Positions 23,793 through 35,324 of a stretch of 64,000 nt of DNA are shown here, one piece after another. The DNA comes from JAEUNJ01 sp052035955. GTDB taxonomy: Bacteria > Pseudomonadota > Gammaproteobacteria > Burkholderiales > Rhodocyclaceae. Positions within the stretch are counted from its first letter, which is position 1. Each line of letters begins with the position of its first letter. Under the pieces are notes generated by a model that was given only the letters and a program-made list of their open reading frames with translations, ran no database searches and was not told where the DNA came from. Both the position numbers and the translations under genes were made by a program. The DNA lies in assembly GCA_052035955.1 (NCBI GenBank), contig JBPOHD010000015.1, forward strand, positions 1-64,000, given 5' to 3'.

Positions 23793-26744
23793 ATGACCGC
23801 TCCCGGGGGTGTTCCCCGCGTAGGAGGCGCCTTCATCGAGCGTCTCCTCTACTGGTTCGGGGTCTATGGCGTCACGGTCGCGGTGGCGGTGGTGTCATTG
23901 ATCGCCCTGCGGCTGTGGACACCCCTCTTCGCGCCCGGCCATGCGAAGGTCGTCCCCTTCCAGGCCTTGCAGCTCGATTCGCCGGCCATGACGCCGGAAG
24001 CGGCGGTATCCGTGCTGGCCACGGCCCCCAGCGTCGAGTTGCTCGAGACGAAACGGGCGGAAGCACCGTTCTGGCTCCTTTTCCGCCTGGCCGAGACGCG
24101 TTCGCCGGACGCCCCCCCGCTGATGGAACTGCCGTCCCGACACGCAACGGCGGCCGCCTGCTGGCGGGCGGCGGATGCCAGGCCCCTGGGCCACGTCGAC
24201 CGGCGCGTCGCGACGGGGGCCATGTCCGCGGCAAAGGGGGGATTCGTACTCCGGGTGCAGGATCTCGCGCCCGGTGATGCCGTCGTCTGCAAGGGGCAGT
24301 TCGTCGGACCGGCCCGCATCACCCTGCGTCAATGGGAGCCGGCCGAGTTCCGGGTTTCCGAGGTCCGCTTCCATTACGACGACGGCTGGCTGCAGGGCGG
24401 CATCCTGGTGTTGCTGGCCTTCGTTCTCCTGACGGCGATCATCACCCGCGAGATCCTCTACCTCACCTTCGCCGCCTGGCTGGCCATCAACCTGCGCCTC
24501 GCCGCCCTGTCGGCCGGCACCGACATCCACTGGCTGGGCCACCTGATTCCAGCCGAGGGAACGATACTGCTGCGGCAGGTCAGCCTGTCCTCGTACTACA
24601 TCCTCGGCGTCGCGCTGTTCACCCAGTTGTTCCGGCACGACATGAAGCGGATCGGCTTCATGCCCCTGTTGCGCATCGTCCAGTGGTCCTGCGTGCCCCT
24701 CCTGCTGCTGACCTTCTCCCTGTCCTACGCCCAGTTCCTGCCCTTCCTCTGGGTGATGACCTCGGTGACGGCGGCCGCGCTGGTCTTCCTCGCCTTCAGG
24801 AACGCCTACCTGAGCCGTTCCCTGGTCGCCGGCCTGTATGGCGCCTCGGTGGCCACGACCCTCGGCGGCGCCTTCGCCGAGGTGCTGGGCGCGGCCTTCG
24901 CGCTGGACGACATCCTGGCCTTCTTCAACAGCGGCACCTCGGCGGTCGCCTCGAGCATCATGGTGACGCTGGCCATCGCCGAGCAGATGCGCCAGGAGCG
25001 GGCGGGCAAGGAGCAGGCGGAAAAGGCGCTGCGCAACGCCTACGAGGCGATCCCGGTCGGCTTGTTCACCGCCGACGTGGGCGGCCGGCTGCTCCAGGGC
25101 AATCCGGCCTTCCTGGAACTGTTCGGGGTGCGGAAGGTCGAGGAACTGGGCCACTGGCGCGATCACCTGCCGATGGCCGAGTTCGATCGCCTGCGCGCCC
25201 GGTTGAAGCTTGCGGGAACCTGCGACCAGGAGATCCATGGCCAGTTGCACGGCCGCGAGGTCTGGTTGATGGCACGGGCCCGGCTGACCGATTCGGTCAT
25301 CGAGGCATCCCTCCAGGACGTGACCGAGCGGCGGAAGGCCACGGACCACCTGCAGTTCCTGGCCGACCACGACTCCCTGACCCGCACCCTGAACCGCCGC
25401 GGCCTCGAGGACAGGATGACGGCGGCCCTGGCCAAGCAGCAGGCGGTGTCCATTGCCTACCTGGACCTCGAGCGATTCAAGCTGATCAACGACCTCTACG
25501 GCCACGCGGCGGGCGACGAGGTCCTGGTCCAGGTCTGCCGGCGCATCAACGAGAACCTGGGCGGCGACAGCTTCCTAGGCCGCATGGGGGGCGACGAGTT
25601 CGTCATCGTATTCACCGGTACCGATGTGGACGAGGCGGCCGCGGCCTGCCGCCGCATCATCGCGACGGTCGAGGAAGCACCCTATCGGCTGGAGGACAAG
25701 GCCTTCCGGCTGCGGGTTTCCATAGGACTCATCGAGACGCCCCAGGGCATCGGCATTGCGGATGCCATATCCGCGGCCGAACAGGCCTGCCGCCAGGCCA
25801 AGAAGGCCCACGGCACGGAACCCCTGGTCTTCCGGCGGGAGGCGAGCATCTTCCGGGAGCGGGCCGAAGAACTGCTCCTGGTCCAGAAGTTCGACACCAA
25901 TCGGGCCACCGAGGGGCTCTTCCTCGTCATGCAGCCCATACTTTCCCTGCAGGCGCCCCAGCGCTCCCTCAATTTCGAGACCCTGCTGCGCATGCACACG
26001 CCGGACGGCGGCGTCGCCCCGGCCGGGAAGATCATCGCCACGGCGGAGAACAACGGTCGCATCGCCGTGATCGACCGCTGGGTGATGCGTTCCCTCCTGG
26101 AATGGCTGGACGAGCACCACGACCAGCTGGACGCCACCCGTTTCGTCTGCATGAACCTGTCCGGCGGCTCCCTGAACGACGAACGCTTCATCGGTGATGC
26201 ATTTGCCATGCTGGCCGAACACCGGCGTTCGGCGCAGAGGCTGTGCATCGAGGTGACCGAGGGGGTTGCCCTTTCCGACCTGGGCAACACCAAGAAGTTC
26301 ATCGACCGGGTCCGCGACTACGGAACCCGCATTGCCCTCGACGACTTCGGCGCCGGCTATACCTCCTTCTCCTACCTTCGCCACCTGCCGGCCGACGTGG
26401 TCAAGATCGACGGGGGCTTCGTGCGGGATGCCCACCTGTCGCCGATGAACCTGGGCATCGTGGCCACCATCGCGGACCTGGCCCGCAATCTGGGCATGAA
26501 GACGATCGCCGAGTGGAGCGAATCCCTGGAATCCGTCCGCGCCATGGCCGAGGTCGGCATCGACTACGTGCAGGGCTTCGCCATTTCGCGGCCCGTGCTC
26601 CCCGACGAAATCCTGGCCCGCCGCTCCTGCGCGGATTTCGTGTCCGACCCGGACACCCGCCAGTTCCTGGAAATGCTCGGCAATGCTTCGTCCCCTGAGG
26701 TGGCGCGGATCGCCGACGCCAAAGCCAAGCGCGGGCTCCACTGA
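23793..26744 (+). CDS. Membrane GGDEF-EAL cyclic-di-GMP protein with 7TM sensor and PAS
   Basis: This 983-residue protein has, in order, a membrane anchor (about 12-35), a periplasmic region (about 36-200), seven helices of 7TMR-DISM type (about 205-400), a PAS domain (about 410-525), GGDEF (motif GGDEF near 598) and EAL (signature as ETL near 727, DDFGAGYTS near 850). The catalytic GGDEF residues are intact. The allosteric I-site five residues upstream reads LGGD, not RxxD, so product inhibition is probably lost. The EAL core keeps its Glu and DDFG motif, so both making and degrading c-di-GMP is possible. It may share an operon with the FeeM-like gene. Confidence 0.9.
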   Translation: MTAPGGVPRVGGAFIERLLYWFGVYGVTVAVAVVSLIALRLWTPLFAPGHAKVVPFQALQLDSPAMTPEAAVSVLATAPSVELLETKRAEAPFWLLFRLAETRSPDAPPLMELPSRHATAAACWRAADARPLGHVDRRVATGAMSAAKGGFVLRVQDLAPGDAVVCKGQFVGPARITLRQWEPAEFRVSEVRFHYDDGWLQGGILVLLAFVLLTAIITREILYLTFAAWLAINLRLAALSAGTDIHWLGHLIPAEGTILLRQVSLSSYYILGVALFTQLFRHDMKRIGFMPLLRIVQWSCVPLLLLTFSLSYAQFLPFLWVMTSVTAAALVFLAFRNAYLSRSLVAGLYGASVATTLGGAFAEVLGAAFALDDILAFFNSGTSAVASSIMVTLAIAEQMRQERAGKEQAEKALRNAYEAIPVGLFTADVGGRLLQGNPAFLELFGVRKVEELGHWRDHLPMAEFDRLRARLKLAGTCDQEIHGQLHGREVWLMARARLTDSVIEASLQDVTERRKATDHLQFLADHDSLTRTLNRRGLEDRMTAALAKQQAVSIAYLDLERFKLINDLYGHAAGDEVLVQVCRRINENLGGDSFLGRMGGDEFVIVFTGTDVDEAAAACRRIIATVEEAPYRLEDKAFRLRVSIGLIETPQGIGIADAISAAEQACRQAKKAHGTEPLVFRREASIFRERAEELLLVQKFDTNRATEGLFLVMQPILSLQAPQRSLNFETLLRMHTPDGGVAPAGKIIATAENNGRIAVIDRWVMRSLLEWLDEHHDQLDATRFVCMNLSGGSLNDERFIGDAFAMLAEHRRSAQRLCIEVTEGVALSDLGNTKKFIDRVRDYGTRIALDDFGAGYTSFSYLRHLPADVVKIDGGFVRDAHLSPMNLGIVATIADLARNLGMKTIAEWSESLESVRAMAEVGIDYVQGFAISRPVLPDEILARRSCADFVSDPDTRQFLEMLGNASSPEVARIADAKAKRGLH

Positions 26745-26759
26745 TTCGGCTTTGTTATA

Positions 26760-27602
26760 GTGCCCTTACCGCGACCCCCGGGCAGCGAACCCTTGCCGCG
26801 CCTCCCATCACCTGCCGAAGCCACCGTCCCGCCCGAACCCAGGGGCGGCATACAGGTCATCGAACGCATGATGACGCTGCTCGACGTGCTGTCCTACTAC
26901 AACGATCCGGTAAGCCTGAAGCAGCTCGCGCTGGAGACGGGCCTGCATCCCTCCACCGCCCATCGCATCCTGGCGGCAATGGCGGCCAGCGGCTTCGTCG
27001 AGCGGGCGGACCCGGGCACCTACCGGCTTGGCATACGGCTGCTGGAACTCGGCAATCTCGTCAAGTCGCGGATCAACATTCGCGATTCCGCCCTTCCGCA
27101 GATGCAACGCCTGCACCAGCGGGTCGGCGAGAGCGTCAATTTGGGCGTCCGCCAGGGCGACGAGATCGTCTATGTGGAACGCACGTCCAGCGGCCGCTCC
27201 TCGGTGCGGGTCGTCCATCTCGTCGGCGCCCGGGCACCGTTGCACGTGACGGCGGTCGGCAAGCTCTACCTGGCCGAAGACGGCGCCGAGAAGGTCCGGG
27301 ACTATGTCCGACGGACAGGTCTGCCCGGGTACACCCCGACATCGATCAACTCCCTCCAGGCGCTGGAGAAGGAACTGGAGCGGGTCCGGCGCCACGGCGT
27401 GGCCTTCGACAACGAGGAGATCGAACAGGGTCTGCGTTGCATCGCGGCCCCGGTCCGGGACGACTCGGGCGATCTGGTCGCCGGCCTTTCACTTTCGGCA
27501 CCGGCAGAGCGCTACAACGCCGACTGGGCTGGCCTGGTTCGCGAAACGGCGGACGCCATCTCGGCGGCCATGGGCTTCGTCAGGACGGGGCAGCCCGCCT
27601 GA
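26760..27602 (+). CDS. IclR-family transcriptional regulator
   Basis: This 280-residue protein has a winged helix at about 30-95 (VSLKQLALETGLHPSTAHRI is the recognition segment). The IclR effector domain follows, with HVTAVGKLYLAE and the family signature EEIEQGLRCIAAPVRD. Such proteins control carbon-source catabolism genes. It starts at GTG 26760, 15 bases after the GGDEF-EAL stop and without a clear ribosome site. It is convergent with the glycerol kinase gene; whether it regulates that gene cannot be told. Confidence 0.88.
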   Translation: MPLPRPPGSEPLPRLPSPAEATVPPEPRGGIQVIERMMTLLDVLSYYNDPVSLKQLALETGLHPSTAHRILAAMAASGFVERADPGTYRLGIRLLELGNLVKSRINIRDSALPQMQRLHQRVGESVNLGVRQGDEIVYVERTSSGRSSVRVVHLVGARAPLHVTAVGKLYLAEDGAEKVRDYVRRTGLPGYTPTSINSLQALEKELERVRRHGVAFDNEEIEQGLRCIAAPVRDDSGDLVAGLSLSAPAERYNADWAGLVRETADAISAAMGFVRTGQPA

Positions 27603-27695
27603 CGGCCGCTCCGGCGGTCGGGCAGCCACCGGAGCGGGAAGCCGTTCGAGGGGAACACCGAGAACCCTCCCGGGGCCGGCGAAATGCGCGATGGG

Positions 27696-29189
27696 TCATT
27701 CGGCGCAGGCCTGTCGCACGGCCCGCTCCCACAGGGCCATGAGGGCAGCCGCCCGTTCCCTTTCCATGGTCGGGTGGAAGGTGCGCCCGGCCCGCCAAAG
27801 CATGCCGATCTCATCCAGTCCCGAATAGACACCGCAGGAAAGTCCGGCGAGGAAGGCCGCGCCGAGGGCGGTCGTCTCCGTCACCGCCGGGCGGACGACG
27901 GGAATTCCGAGCAGGTCTGCCTGGAACTGCATCAGCAGGTCGTTGACGCAAGCACCGCCATCCACCCGCAACTCGCTGACCCGAGTCCGGGCGCCGGCCG
28001 CCGCATCCCTCTCCATGGCCAGCAACAGGGCTGCGCTCTGGTAGGCGATGGATTCGAGCGCCGCGCGCGCGATGTGCGCCACCGAGGTGCCGCGGGTCAG
28101 GCCGAGGATCGCACCGCGCACGCCGGCCTGCCAGTAGGGGGCTCCCAGCCCCGTGAACGCCGGGACGAACACCACTCCCGCGGAATCGGGTACCGATTCG
28201 GCAAGCCGCTGCACCTCGGCCGAGTCGTCGATCGCCTTGAGGCCGTCGCGCAGCCATTGGACCACCGCACCGCCCATGAAGACGCTTCCTTCCAGCGCGA
28301 ATTCGGGGATGCTGCCAACCTGGGCGGCCGCGGTCGAGATCAGGCCGTTGGTCGATGACTCGAAGCGGCCTCCTGTATGAACCAGCATGAAACAACCGGT
28401 GCCGTAGGTATTCTTGGCGAGCCCGGGGCGGAAACAGGCCTGGCCGAACAGGGCTGCCTGCTGGTCACCGGCAATGCCGCCGATGGGAACGGCAGCCCCG
28501 AGGAAGTCGCTGTCCGTGGGCCCGAAGGGGTGGCTGGACGGCATCACCTCCGGCAGCAGTGCCTGCGGAATGTCCAGGGCAGCCAGCAGGTCCGGATCCC
28601 ATCGGTTGAGCCGCACGTCGAAAAGCATCGTGCGGGCGGCATTGGTGACGTCCGTGACGTGGAGGCGGCCGCCGCTGGCCTTCCAGGCGAGCCAGGTGTC
28701 GACGGTGCCGAAGGCCAGTTCGCCGGCCTCTGCTGCCGCTCGGGCGCCCGGAACCTCGTCGAGGATCCAGCGTATCTTCGTCGCGGAGAAATAGGGATCG
28801 ATCACCAGGCCGGTGCGTTCCCGCACCAGCCCTGCCAGCCCATCGGCGCGCAATCTGGCGCAGAACGGTTCGGTCCGCCTGTCCTGCCAGACGATGGCGT
28901 TGTACACGGGACGCCCGCTGGCGCGCTCCCAGACCAGGGTGGTCTCCCTCTGGTTGGTGATGCCGATGGCGGCGACCTCGCGGGCATGCAAGCCCGATCG
29001 GGAAAGTGCCTCCCGAGCCGTCTCCCGCTGGGAAGACCAGAGTTCCTCGGGATCGTGCTCGACCCAACCCGGCCGCGGATAGTGCTGCCGGAACTCCTGC
29101 CGGGCCACGGCGCGGATGCAGCCGGCACGGTCGAATACGATGGCGCGGGAACTGGACGTGCCCTGGTCGAGGGCGAGCAGGAAATCCAT
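27696..29189 (-). CDS. glpK: Glycerol kinase
   Basis: The 497-residue length matches GlpK. The start FLLALDQGTSSSRAIVFD is the phosphate-1 motif, ITNQRETTLVWERASG is the typical glycerol-site region, and the FGGY signatures follow (TYGTGCFMLVHTG, FTGLGAPYWQAGVRG, RVDGGACVNDLLMQFQADL). It phosphorylates glycerol to glycerol-3-phosphate in the cytoplasm. The ATG is two bases after the stop of the DUF805-glutaredoxin gene, so it is likely translated from the same mRNA. No glpF, glpD or glpR lies in the window. Confidence 0.95.
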   Translation of the reverse strand: MDFLLALDQGTSSSRAIVFDRAGCIRAVARQEFRQHYPRPGWVEHDPEELWSSQRETAREALSRSGLHAREVAAIGITNQRETTLVWERASGRPVYNAIVWQDRRTEPFCARLRADGLAGLVRERTGLVIDPYFSATKIRWILDEVPGARAAAEAGELAFGTVDTWLAWKASGGRLHVTDVTNAARTMLFDVRLNRWDPDLLAALDIPQALLPEVMPSSHPFGPTDSDFLGAAVPIGGIAGDQQAALFGQACFRPGLAKNTYGTGCFMLVHTGGRFESSTNGLISTAAAQVGSIPEFALEGSVFMGGAVVQWLRDGLKAIDDSAEVQRLAESVPDSAGVVFVPAFTGLGAPYWQAGVRGAILGLTRGTSVAHIARAALESIAYQSAALLLAMERDAAAGARTRVSELRVDGGACVNDLLMQFQADLLGIPVVRPAVTETTALGAAFLAGLSCGVYSGLDEIGMLWRAGRTFHPTMERERAAALMALWERAVRQACAE

Positions 29190-29191
29190 CT

Positions 29192-30514
29192 TCAGGTGGC
29201 ACCGTGGAAGTGGCGGCTGATCGCCTCCATGGGCGGGTTGTTCGGCAGCAGCACGCCATTGACTTCGATGATCGGGGTGCCGACACCGCCGCCGCGATGG
29301 CCCGAGGCCAGCAGCTTCTCGTTGAGCGCCTGGGCGGCGCCCTGGTCCTGGTCCACGAAGTACTCCGAGTACGTCATGCCGGCGGCGTCGAACTCCTGCC
29401 GCTTGGCGGCGCAGTACCCGCAAGTGGTCAGGGAATACATGACGATCCGATCCCGTGCCGGATCGTAGGCGCCGGCGGCGGCGGAAGACCTGCCCGCGGC
29501 AAGTGACGGAAGGCCCGGAACGTCCATACCGAGCATCGCCGGCAATCGGTGGGCGGAACCGACGACCTGGTTCATGACGGTGATCATGGTCAATGCCAGC
29601 AGGACAAGGGTGCCGAGGATCGCCTTGACGCTCGCCGGCTCGCCCCGGGAACCGTAGGGCCCCTCCTCCGACCGCCCCGGCAGGATCAGCAGCAGGAGGC
29701 TGAACACCCCTCCGACATAGGGAACCAGGCCGAGCGCCGACCACCAGCCGCTCCAGCCGAGATCGTGGCAGCGCAGGACACCGAGGCGGACGGAAAGGAA
29801 GATGGCGAGGGCGGCGACGAGCAGGAGGATGAGCAGGCTCTCCAGTTTCAGGACCATCGAAAGTCCCCAGAGACCGGCCAGGGTGACCAGGAGACCGCCG
29901 AGCAGGTAGCTGCGCCGGCCCAGACGCCCGGAGAAGTCGGTACCGAGGACGCCCGATGGCAGGACGCGCCCCTCGCTCGACGGTGCTGCCGGGCGGGCGG
30001 CGGCGGGCGGCGGCGCGTGCGCTTCGACCTCCCGCGCCCGTTGGGCCGCGGCGAACCGGGGCATGTCGACCGCGCAGGCCCGGCATAGGGTGCGCGGCGG
30101 CTGAAGTTCGCCGCATTGGGGACAGATCACCTCGTCGGCGGCGGGCGAGGGCTCGGGCGACGGGCCATCCGGCTGGGCGACCCCTCCGGCCGACCATGAC
30201 GGATGGGCCGATCCTCTGCCCGACGACCGTGGGCGGATGGGAACCGGGGGAGCACCGGCCGGCGCATCCACGGGTACCGGAACCGGGACGGCTTCCAGTC
30301 GTACCCGCAGTCCCATGGCCTCGAATCGCTGGCGGTACTGCATGGCCCGCTCGGGATTGAGCCCCTTCTTCAGGACGACCCGCTTGCCGGAGAAGACCCG
30401 CAGGGTGCGTTCCGGGTCGAGCTTGAACATGGCGGCCAGTTCGCCGCGCGCCGCCTCGGCGTCGCGGCCAGGCAGTATCTCGCCGAAAAAGACGATCTGG
30501 TAGGCAGTTTCCAC
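29192..30514 (-). CDS. Zinc-ribbon / DUF805 / glutaredoxin fusion membrane protein
   Basis: This 440-residue protein has a composite architecture. Residues 1-78 form a small domain of unknown type, followed by a Pro/Ala-rich linker. A four-Cys zinc ribbon (Cys131, Cys134, Cys144, Cys147) precedes a four-helix DUF805 membrane domain (about 195-320, with GRLGRRSYLLGG and CHDLGWSGWW). The C-terminal glutaredoxin-like domain has CGYC (Cys365, Cys368) and a cis-Pro in VGTPIIEVNG. A glutaredoxin fused to DUF805 is unusual. Membrane topology would decide whether the glutaredoxin works in the cytoplasm or periplasm. It is the gene immediately before glpK. Confidence 0.8.
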   Translation of the reverse strand: METAYQIVFFGEILPGRDAEAARGELAAMFKLDPERTLRVFSGKRVVLKKGLNPERAMQYRQRFEAMGLRVRLEAVPVPVPVDAPAGAPPVPIRPRSSGRGSAHPSWSAGGVAQPDGPSPEPSPAADEVICPQCGELQPPRTLCRACAVDMPRFAAAQRAREVEAHAPPPAAARPAAPSSEGRVLPSGVLGTDFSGRLGRRSYLLGGLLVTLAGLWGLSMVLKLESLLILLLVAALAIFLSVRLGVLRCHDLGWSGWWSALGLVPYVGGVFSLLLLILPGRSEEGPYGSRGEPASVKAILGTLVLLALTMITVMNQVVGSAHRLPAMLGMDVPGLPSLAAGRSSAAAGAYDPARDRIVMYSLTTCGYCAAKRQEFDAAGMTYSEYFVDQDQGAAQALNEKLLASGHRGGGVGTPIIEVNGVLLPNNPPMEAISRHFHGAT

Positions 30515-30738
30515 GCTGCAACCCCGTCAGAACGATGGCGCCCGGGATTCCGGACAGGGGAATTATTCCACAAGCCTAGGGTCTGTTCTCATTCGGTCGG
30601 CGCGTGCGTTGCCGTCAAATGCGGACGATCGCGCGAAGCGAGGCGAAGCGAAGGGCGGCTCCCCTTCGCGAGACTCGCGACAAGGCGAGCGCCGCATTCG
30701 ACGACAACCCGAAGGGCTGGTCCCCGTCTCAATGCAAA
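30515..30738. other. Intergenic region with short direct and inverted repeats
   Basis: No gene is supported here. It contains short GCGAAGCGAGGC-type direct repeats near 30635-30655 and an 8-bp hairpin at 30648-30669 (GCGAAGGG with CCCTTCGC). The DUF805-fusion promoter should lie near 30515-30600, but no hexamer pair is convincing. Confidence 0.4.
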
Positions 30739-30759
30739 CGGCCGCCCAGGGGCGGCCGT
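30735..30759 (-). terminator. Terminator of the PBP7-type endopeptidase gene
   Basis: A 10-bp stem (ACGGCCGCCC with GGGCGGCCGT) and tight turn is followed on the minus strand by TTTG. It lies 20 bases beyond the stop codon. The T-tract is short, so strength is uncertain. Confidence 0.65.
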
Positions 30760-30778
30760 CGCAGGGTCGCGTTGACGG

Positions 30779-31741
30779 TCAGCCAGCCGAGGGCGGCCGC
30801 GCCAGGCCGGCGCTCTCGACCCAGCGCTTGATCCGATTCGCATCGCCGATGCGGGTCAGCTTGCCAAGGGAGTCGAGGAGCACGATGATGGTCGGCTTGC
30901 CGGCAAGCCATGCCTGCATGACGAGGCACTTGCCTGCCTCGCTGATGTAACCCGTCTTCGAGAGACCGATTTCCCAGGTCGGGCTGCGCACCAGGCTGTT
31001 GGTGTTCCGGAACATCTGCGGGCGGCCATTGACGTCCACCTCCCGCTCGTCCGACGTGGAGAACTCCCTGATCAAGGGGTAGCGCTGGGCGGCGTCGACC
31101 AGTTTCACCAGGTCGCGGGCGCTGGAGACATTGGCCGCCGTCAGTCCCGTCGGATCCTGGAAGCGGGTATCGCTGAGCCCCAATGCGTGGGCCTTGCGGT
31201 TCATGGCGGCGACGAAGGAGTCGCGACCGCCCGGATAGTGCCGGGACAGGGCAGAGGCGGCACGGTTCTCGGACGACATCAGTGCCAGCCTGAGCATTTC
31301 CTCCCGGCTGAGGTGGGTGCCGACCTTGAGGCGCGAACGGGTACCCTTGAGGGTGTCGACATCCTCGTCGCCGATGCTCAGGACCTCGCTGAGGCTGGGC
31401 TCCGCATCCAGCGCCACCATGGCCGTCATCAGCTTCGTGATGGAAGCGATGGGTACGACGGCGGTGGGATTCTTCTCGTAGAGGACGGCGCCCGTCGACT
31501 GGTCCAGCACCAGGGCCGACGCGGACTGCACCGCCAGATCGCGCGGATCATCCATTGCGACCGCCCGGTGCCCATGCCTGGCGCGCACCTTGACCGGCGT
31601 GCCCATCGCGGAACGCTTTCCTGCGACCGTCTGCTTCTTCACCGCCGCCGTCCGTTTCTTGGTGGCGGCCTGTGCATCGGAGGCCATGGGCAAAAAGGCA
31701 ATGCCCATTGCAGCCAGCAGCGTGACCAAGCCTGTCTTCAT
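30779..31741 (-). CDS. pbpG: D-alanyl-D-alanine endopeptidase (PBP7 type, peptidase S11)
   Basis: This 320-residue protein has a signal peptide (MKTGLVTLLAAMGIAFLPMA), a basic Lys/Ala-rich linker (about 26-60), and the serine peptidase core with S100-x-x-K103 (SITK), S157-E-N159 and K262-T-G. These are the three penicillin-binding motifs of the S11 family. It cleaves D-Ala-mDAP cross-links in periplasmic peptidoglycan. An upstream ATG (31762) exists, but AGGAG lies 8 bases before 31741 and the signal peptide starts there. Confidence 0.9.
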   Translation of the reverse strand: MKTGLVTLLAAMGIAFLPMASDAQAATKKRTAAVKKQTVAGKRSAMGTPVKVRARHGHRAVAMDDPRDLAVQSASALVLDQSTGAVLYEKNPTAVVPIASITKLMTAMVALDAEPSLSEVLSIGDEDVDTLKGTRSRLKVGTHLSREEMLRLALMSSENRAASALSRHYPGGRDSFVAAMNRKAHALGLSDTRFQDPTGLTAANVSSARDLVKLVDAAQRYPLIREFSTSDEREVDVNGRPQMFRNTNSLVRSPTWEIGLSKTGYISEAGKCLVMQAWLAGKPTIIVLLDSLGKLTRIGDANRIKRWVESAGLARPPSAG

Positions 31742-31834
31742 CGCCGCGACTCCTGAGTCCATGTTTCAACACGCGGATTGTAGCATCGGCCCGCCGCGAC
31801 TCGATAGTCGCCAAACGCGAAAACAAACAAAAAA

Positions 31835-33025
31835 TTAGCGGGATGAAGGAGTTGTTTGATGTGAATTCTCGTTGAAACCGGGGTGTCCCAGGAAGCGCAT
31901 CAATTCCTCCTTGCGCGCCGTGGCATCCCGGTATCCGAGGTCGATCAGCGCCCTGGTGTAACTGGCCTCGAAAAGGAGGTGGCTGGTCAGGGCACCGCCG
32001 TGACGATTCATCGCGCCGATGCCACGCAACAACAGGCGCAAGGTCCAGGGAAGCGACTGGGCATGCTGCGCCGCCAGATGATCGAGGCGCTCGGAGGGGG
32101 CAATCACCAGGACGTCGATCGGTCGAAGGCGGATGTTGCGATCCCGCCGGACATCCTCCGGCATCGTCTCGAGGGTCCGGTTGATGCTGGTCATGCGCTC
32201 GAGGTCCACCGCCAGGCTGTCGATGAAGATGCCGGACAGGGCGTGGCCGGCGATCTGCGCCAGGGATGGATAGCGATCGGCCTTGCGCCGGTCGTTCGCC
32301 TCGCTCGTCTGCTCCAACCCGATCACGAGAATTCGGTCGGCGCCCACGTGGATGGCCGGGGACATCGGCGACAACTGGCGCATCGAGCCATCCCCGAACC
32401 ATTCGCGGTGGATCTTCACCGCCGGGAACAGGAAGGGAATGGCGCTCGACGCCATCAGGTGATCGACGCCGAGTTTCACGTGGGCACCCACCCGCTGGCT
32501 GCGCTGCCAGGGCTCCAGGTCCGGGCGTCCCTGGAAGAAGGCAACGCTCTGTCCCGACGAATAGCCGGAGCAGGTGATGCTGATCGAATGCAGGGCGTGG
32601 GAGGCGATCGCCCGGTCGATGCGGGAAAAGTCCAGTTGGTCGGCCAGCGTCCGGCGAAGCGGGGCGTTGTCGAGCAGGGCGCGCGGGCTCTTGCGCATGA
32701 ACCATCCCAGGGCGAGGGCGCCCAGCCAGCGGGCACCCGAGGCGGCGACGCCGGCGGGATCGGCACGGTACACATGGCCGGCATGGAAGTGGCTCCAGAG
32801 GCCCACCAGGCGGTCGACCCCGTCGCCAAAATCCTCGGCGTGGCAGGCCAGGGTGGCGGCGTTGATGGCGCCGGAGGAAGTGCCGCAGAGAATGGGGAAT
32901 GGATTGGGGGCGGGGTCCGGCAGCAGGGTCCGGATCGCCTTCAGGACGCCGACCTGGTAGGCGGCACGCGCACCGCCACCGCTCAGGATCAATGCAGTCT
33001 TGGGAACGGACGGGCGCGCGGTCAT
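31835..33025 (-). CDS. Patatin-like phospholipase
   Basis: This 396-residue acyl hydrolase has the oxyanion loop GGGAR (16-20), the nucleophile elbow G48-T-S50-S-G52 and the catalytic Asp in D212-G213. Ser-Asp dyad enzymes of this family cut lipid acyl esters. There is no signal peptide, so it is probably cytoplasmic or membrane-associated, like RssA-type proteins. The ATG is 13 bases after the malic enzyme stop, so it is likely co-transcribed with maeB. The C-terminal 150 residues are longer than in minimal RssA proteins. Confidence 0.88.
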   Translation of the reverse strand: MTARPSVPKTALILSGGGARAAYQVGVLKAIRTLLPDPAPNPFPILCGTSSGAINAATLACHAEDFGDGVDRLVGLWSHFHAGHVYRADPAGVAASGARWLGALALGWFMRKSPRALLDNAPLRRTLADQLDFSRIDRAIASHALHSISITCSGYSSGQSVAFFQGRPDLEPWQRSQRVGAHVKLGVDHLMASSAIPFLFPAVKIHREWFGDGSMRQLSPMSPAIHVGADRILVIGLEQTSEANDRRKADRYPSLAQIAGHALSGIFIDSLAVDLERMTSINRTLETMPEDVRRDRNIRLRPIDVLVIAPSERLDHLAAQHAQSLPWTLRLLLRGIGAMNRHGGALTSHLLFEASYTRALIDLGYRDATARKEELMRFLGHPGFNENSHQTTPSSR

Positions 33026-33038
33026 GGCGGTGGGTGGC

Positions 33039-35324
<2,286 letters not shown>

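Noticed and set aside
27696..30521. 941-codon minus-strand frame fusing sequence upstream to glycerol kinase
   Set aside because: Only its last 497 residues are GlpK. The first 444 are an out-of-frame shadow of the DUF805-glutaredoxin gene.
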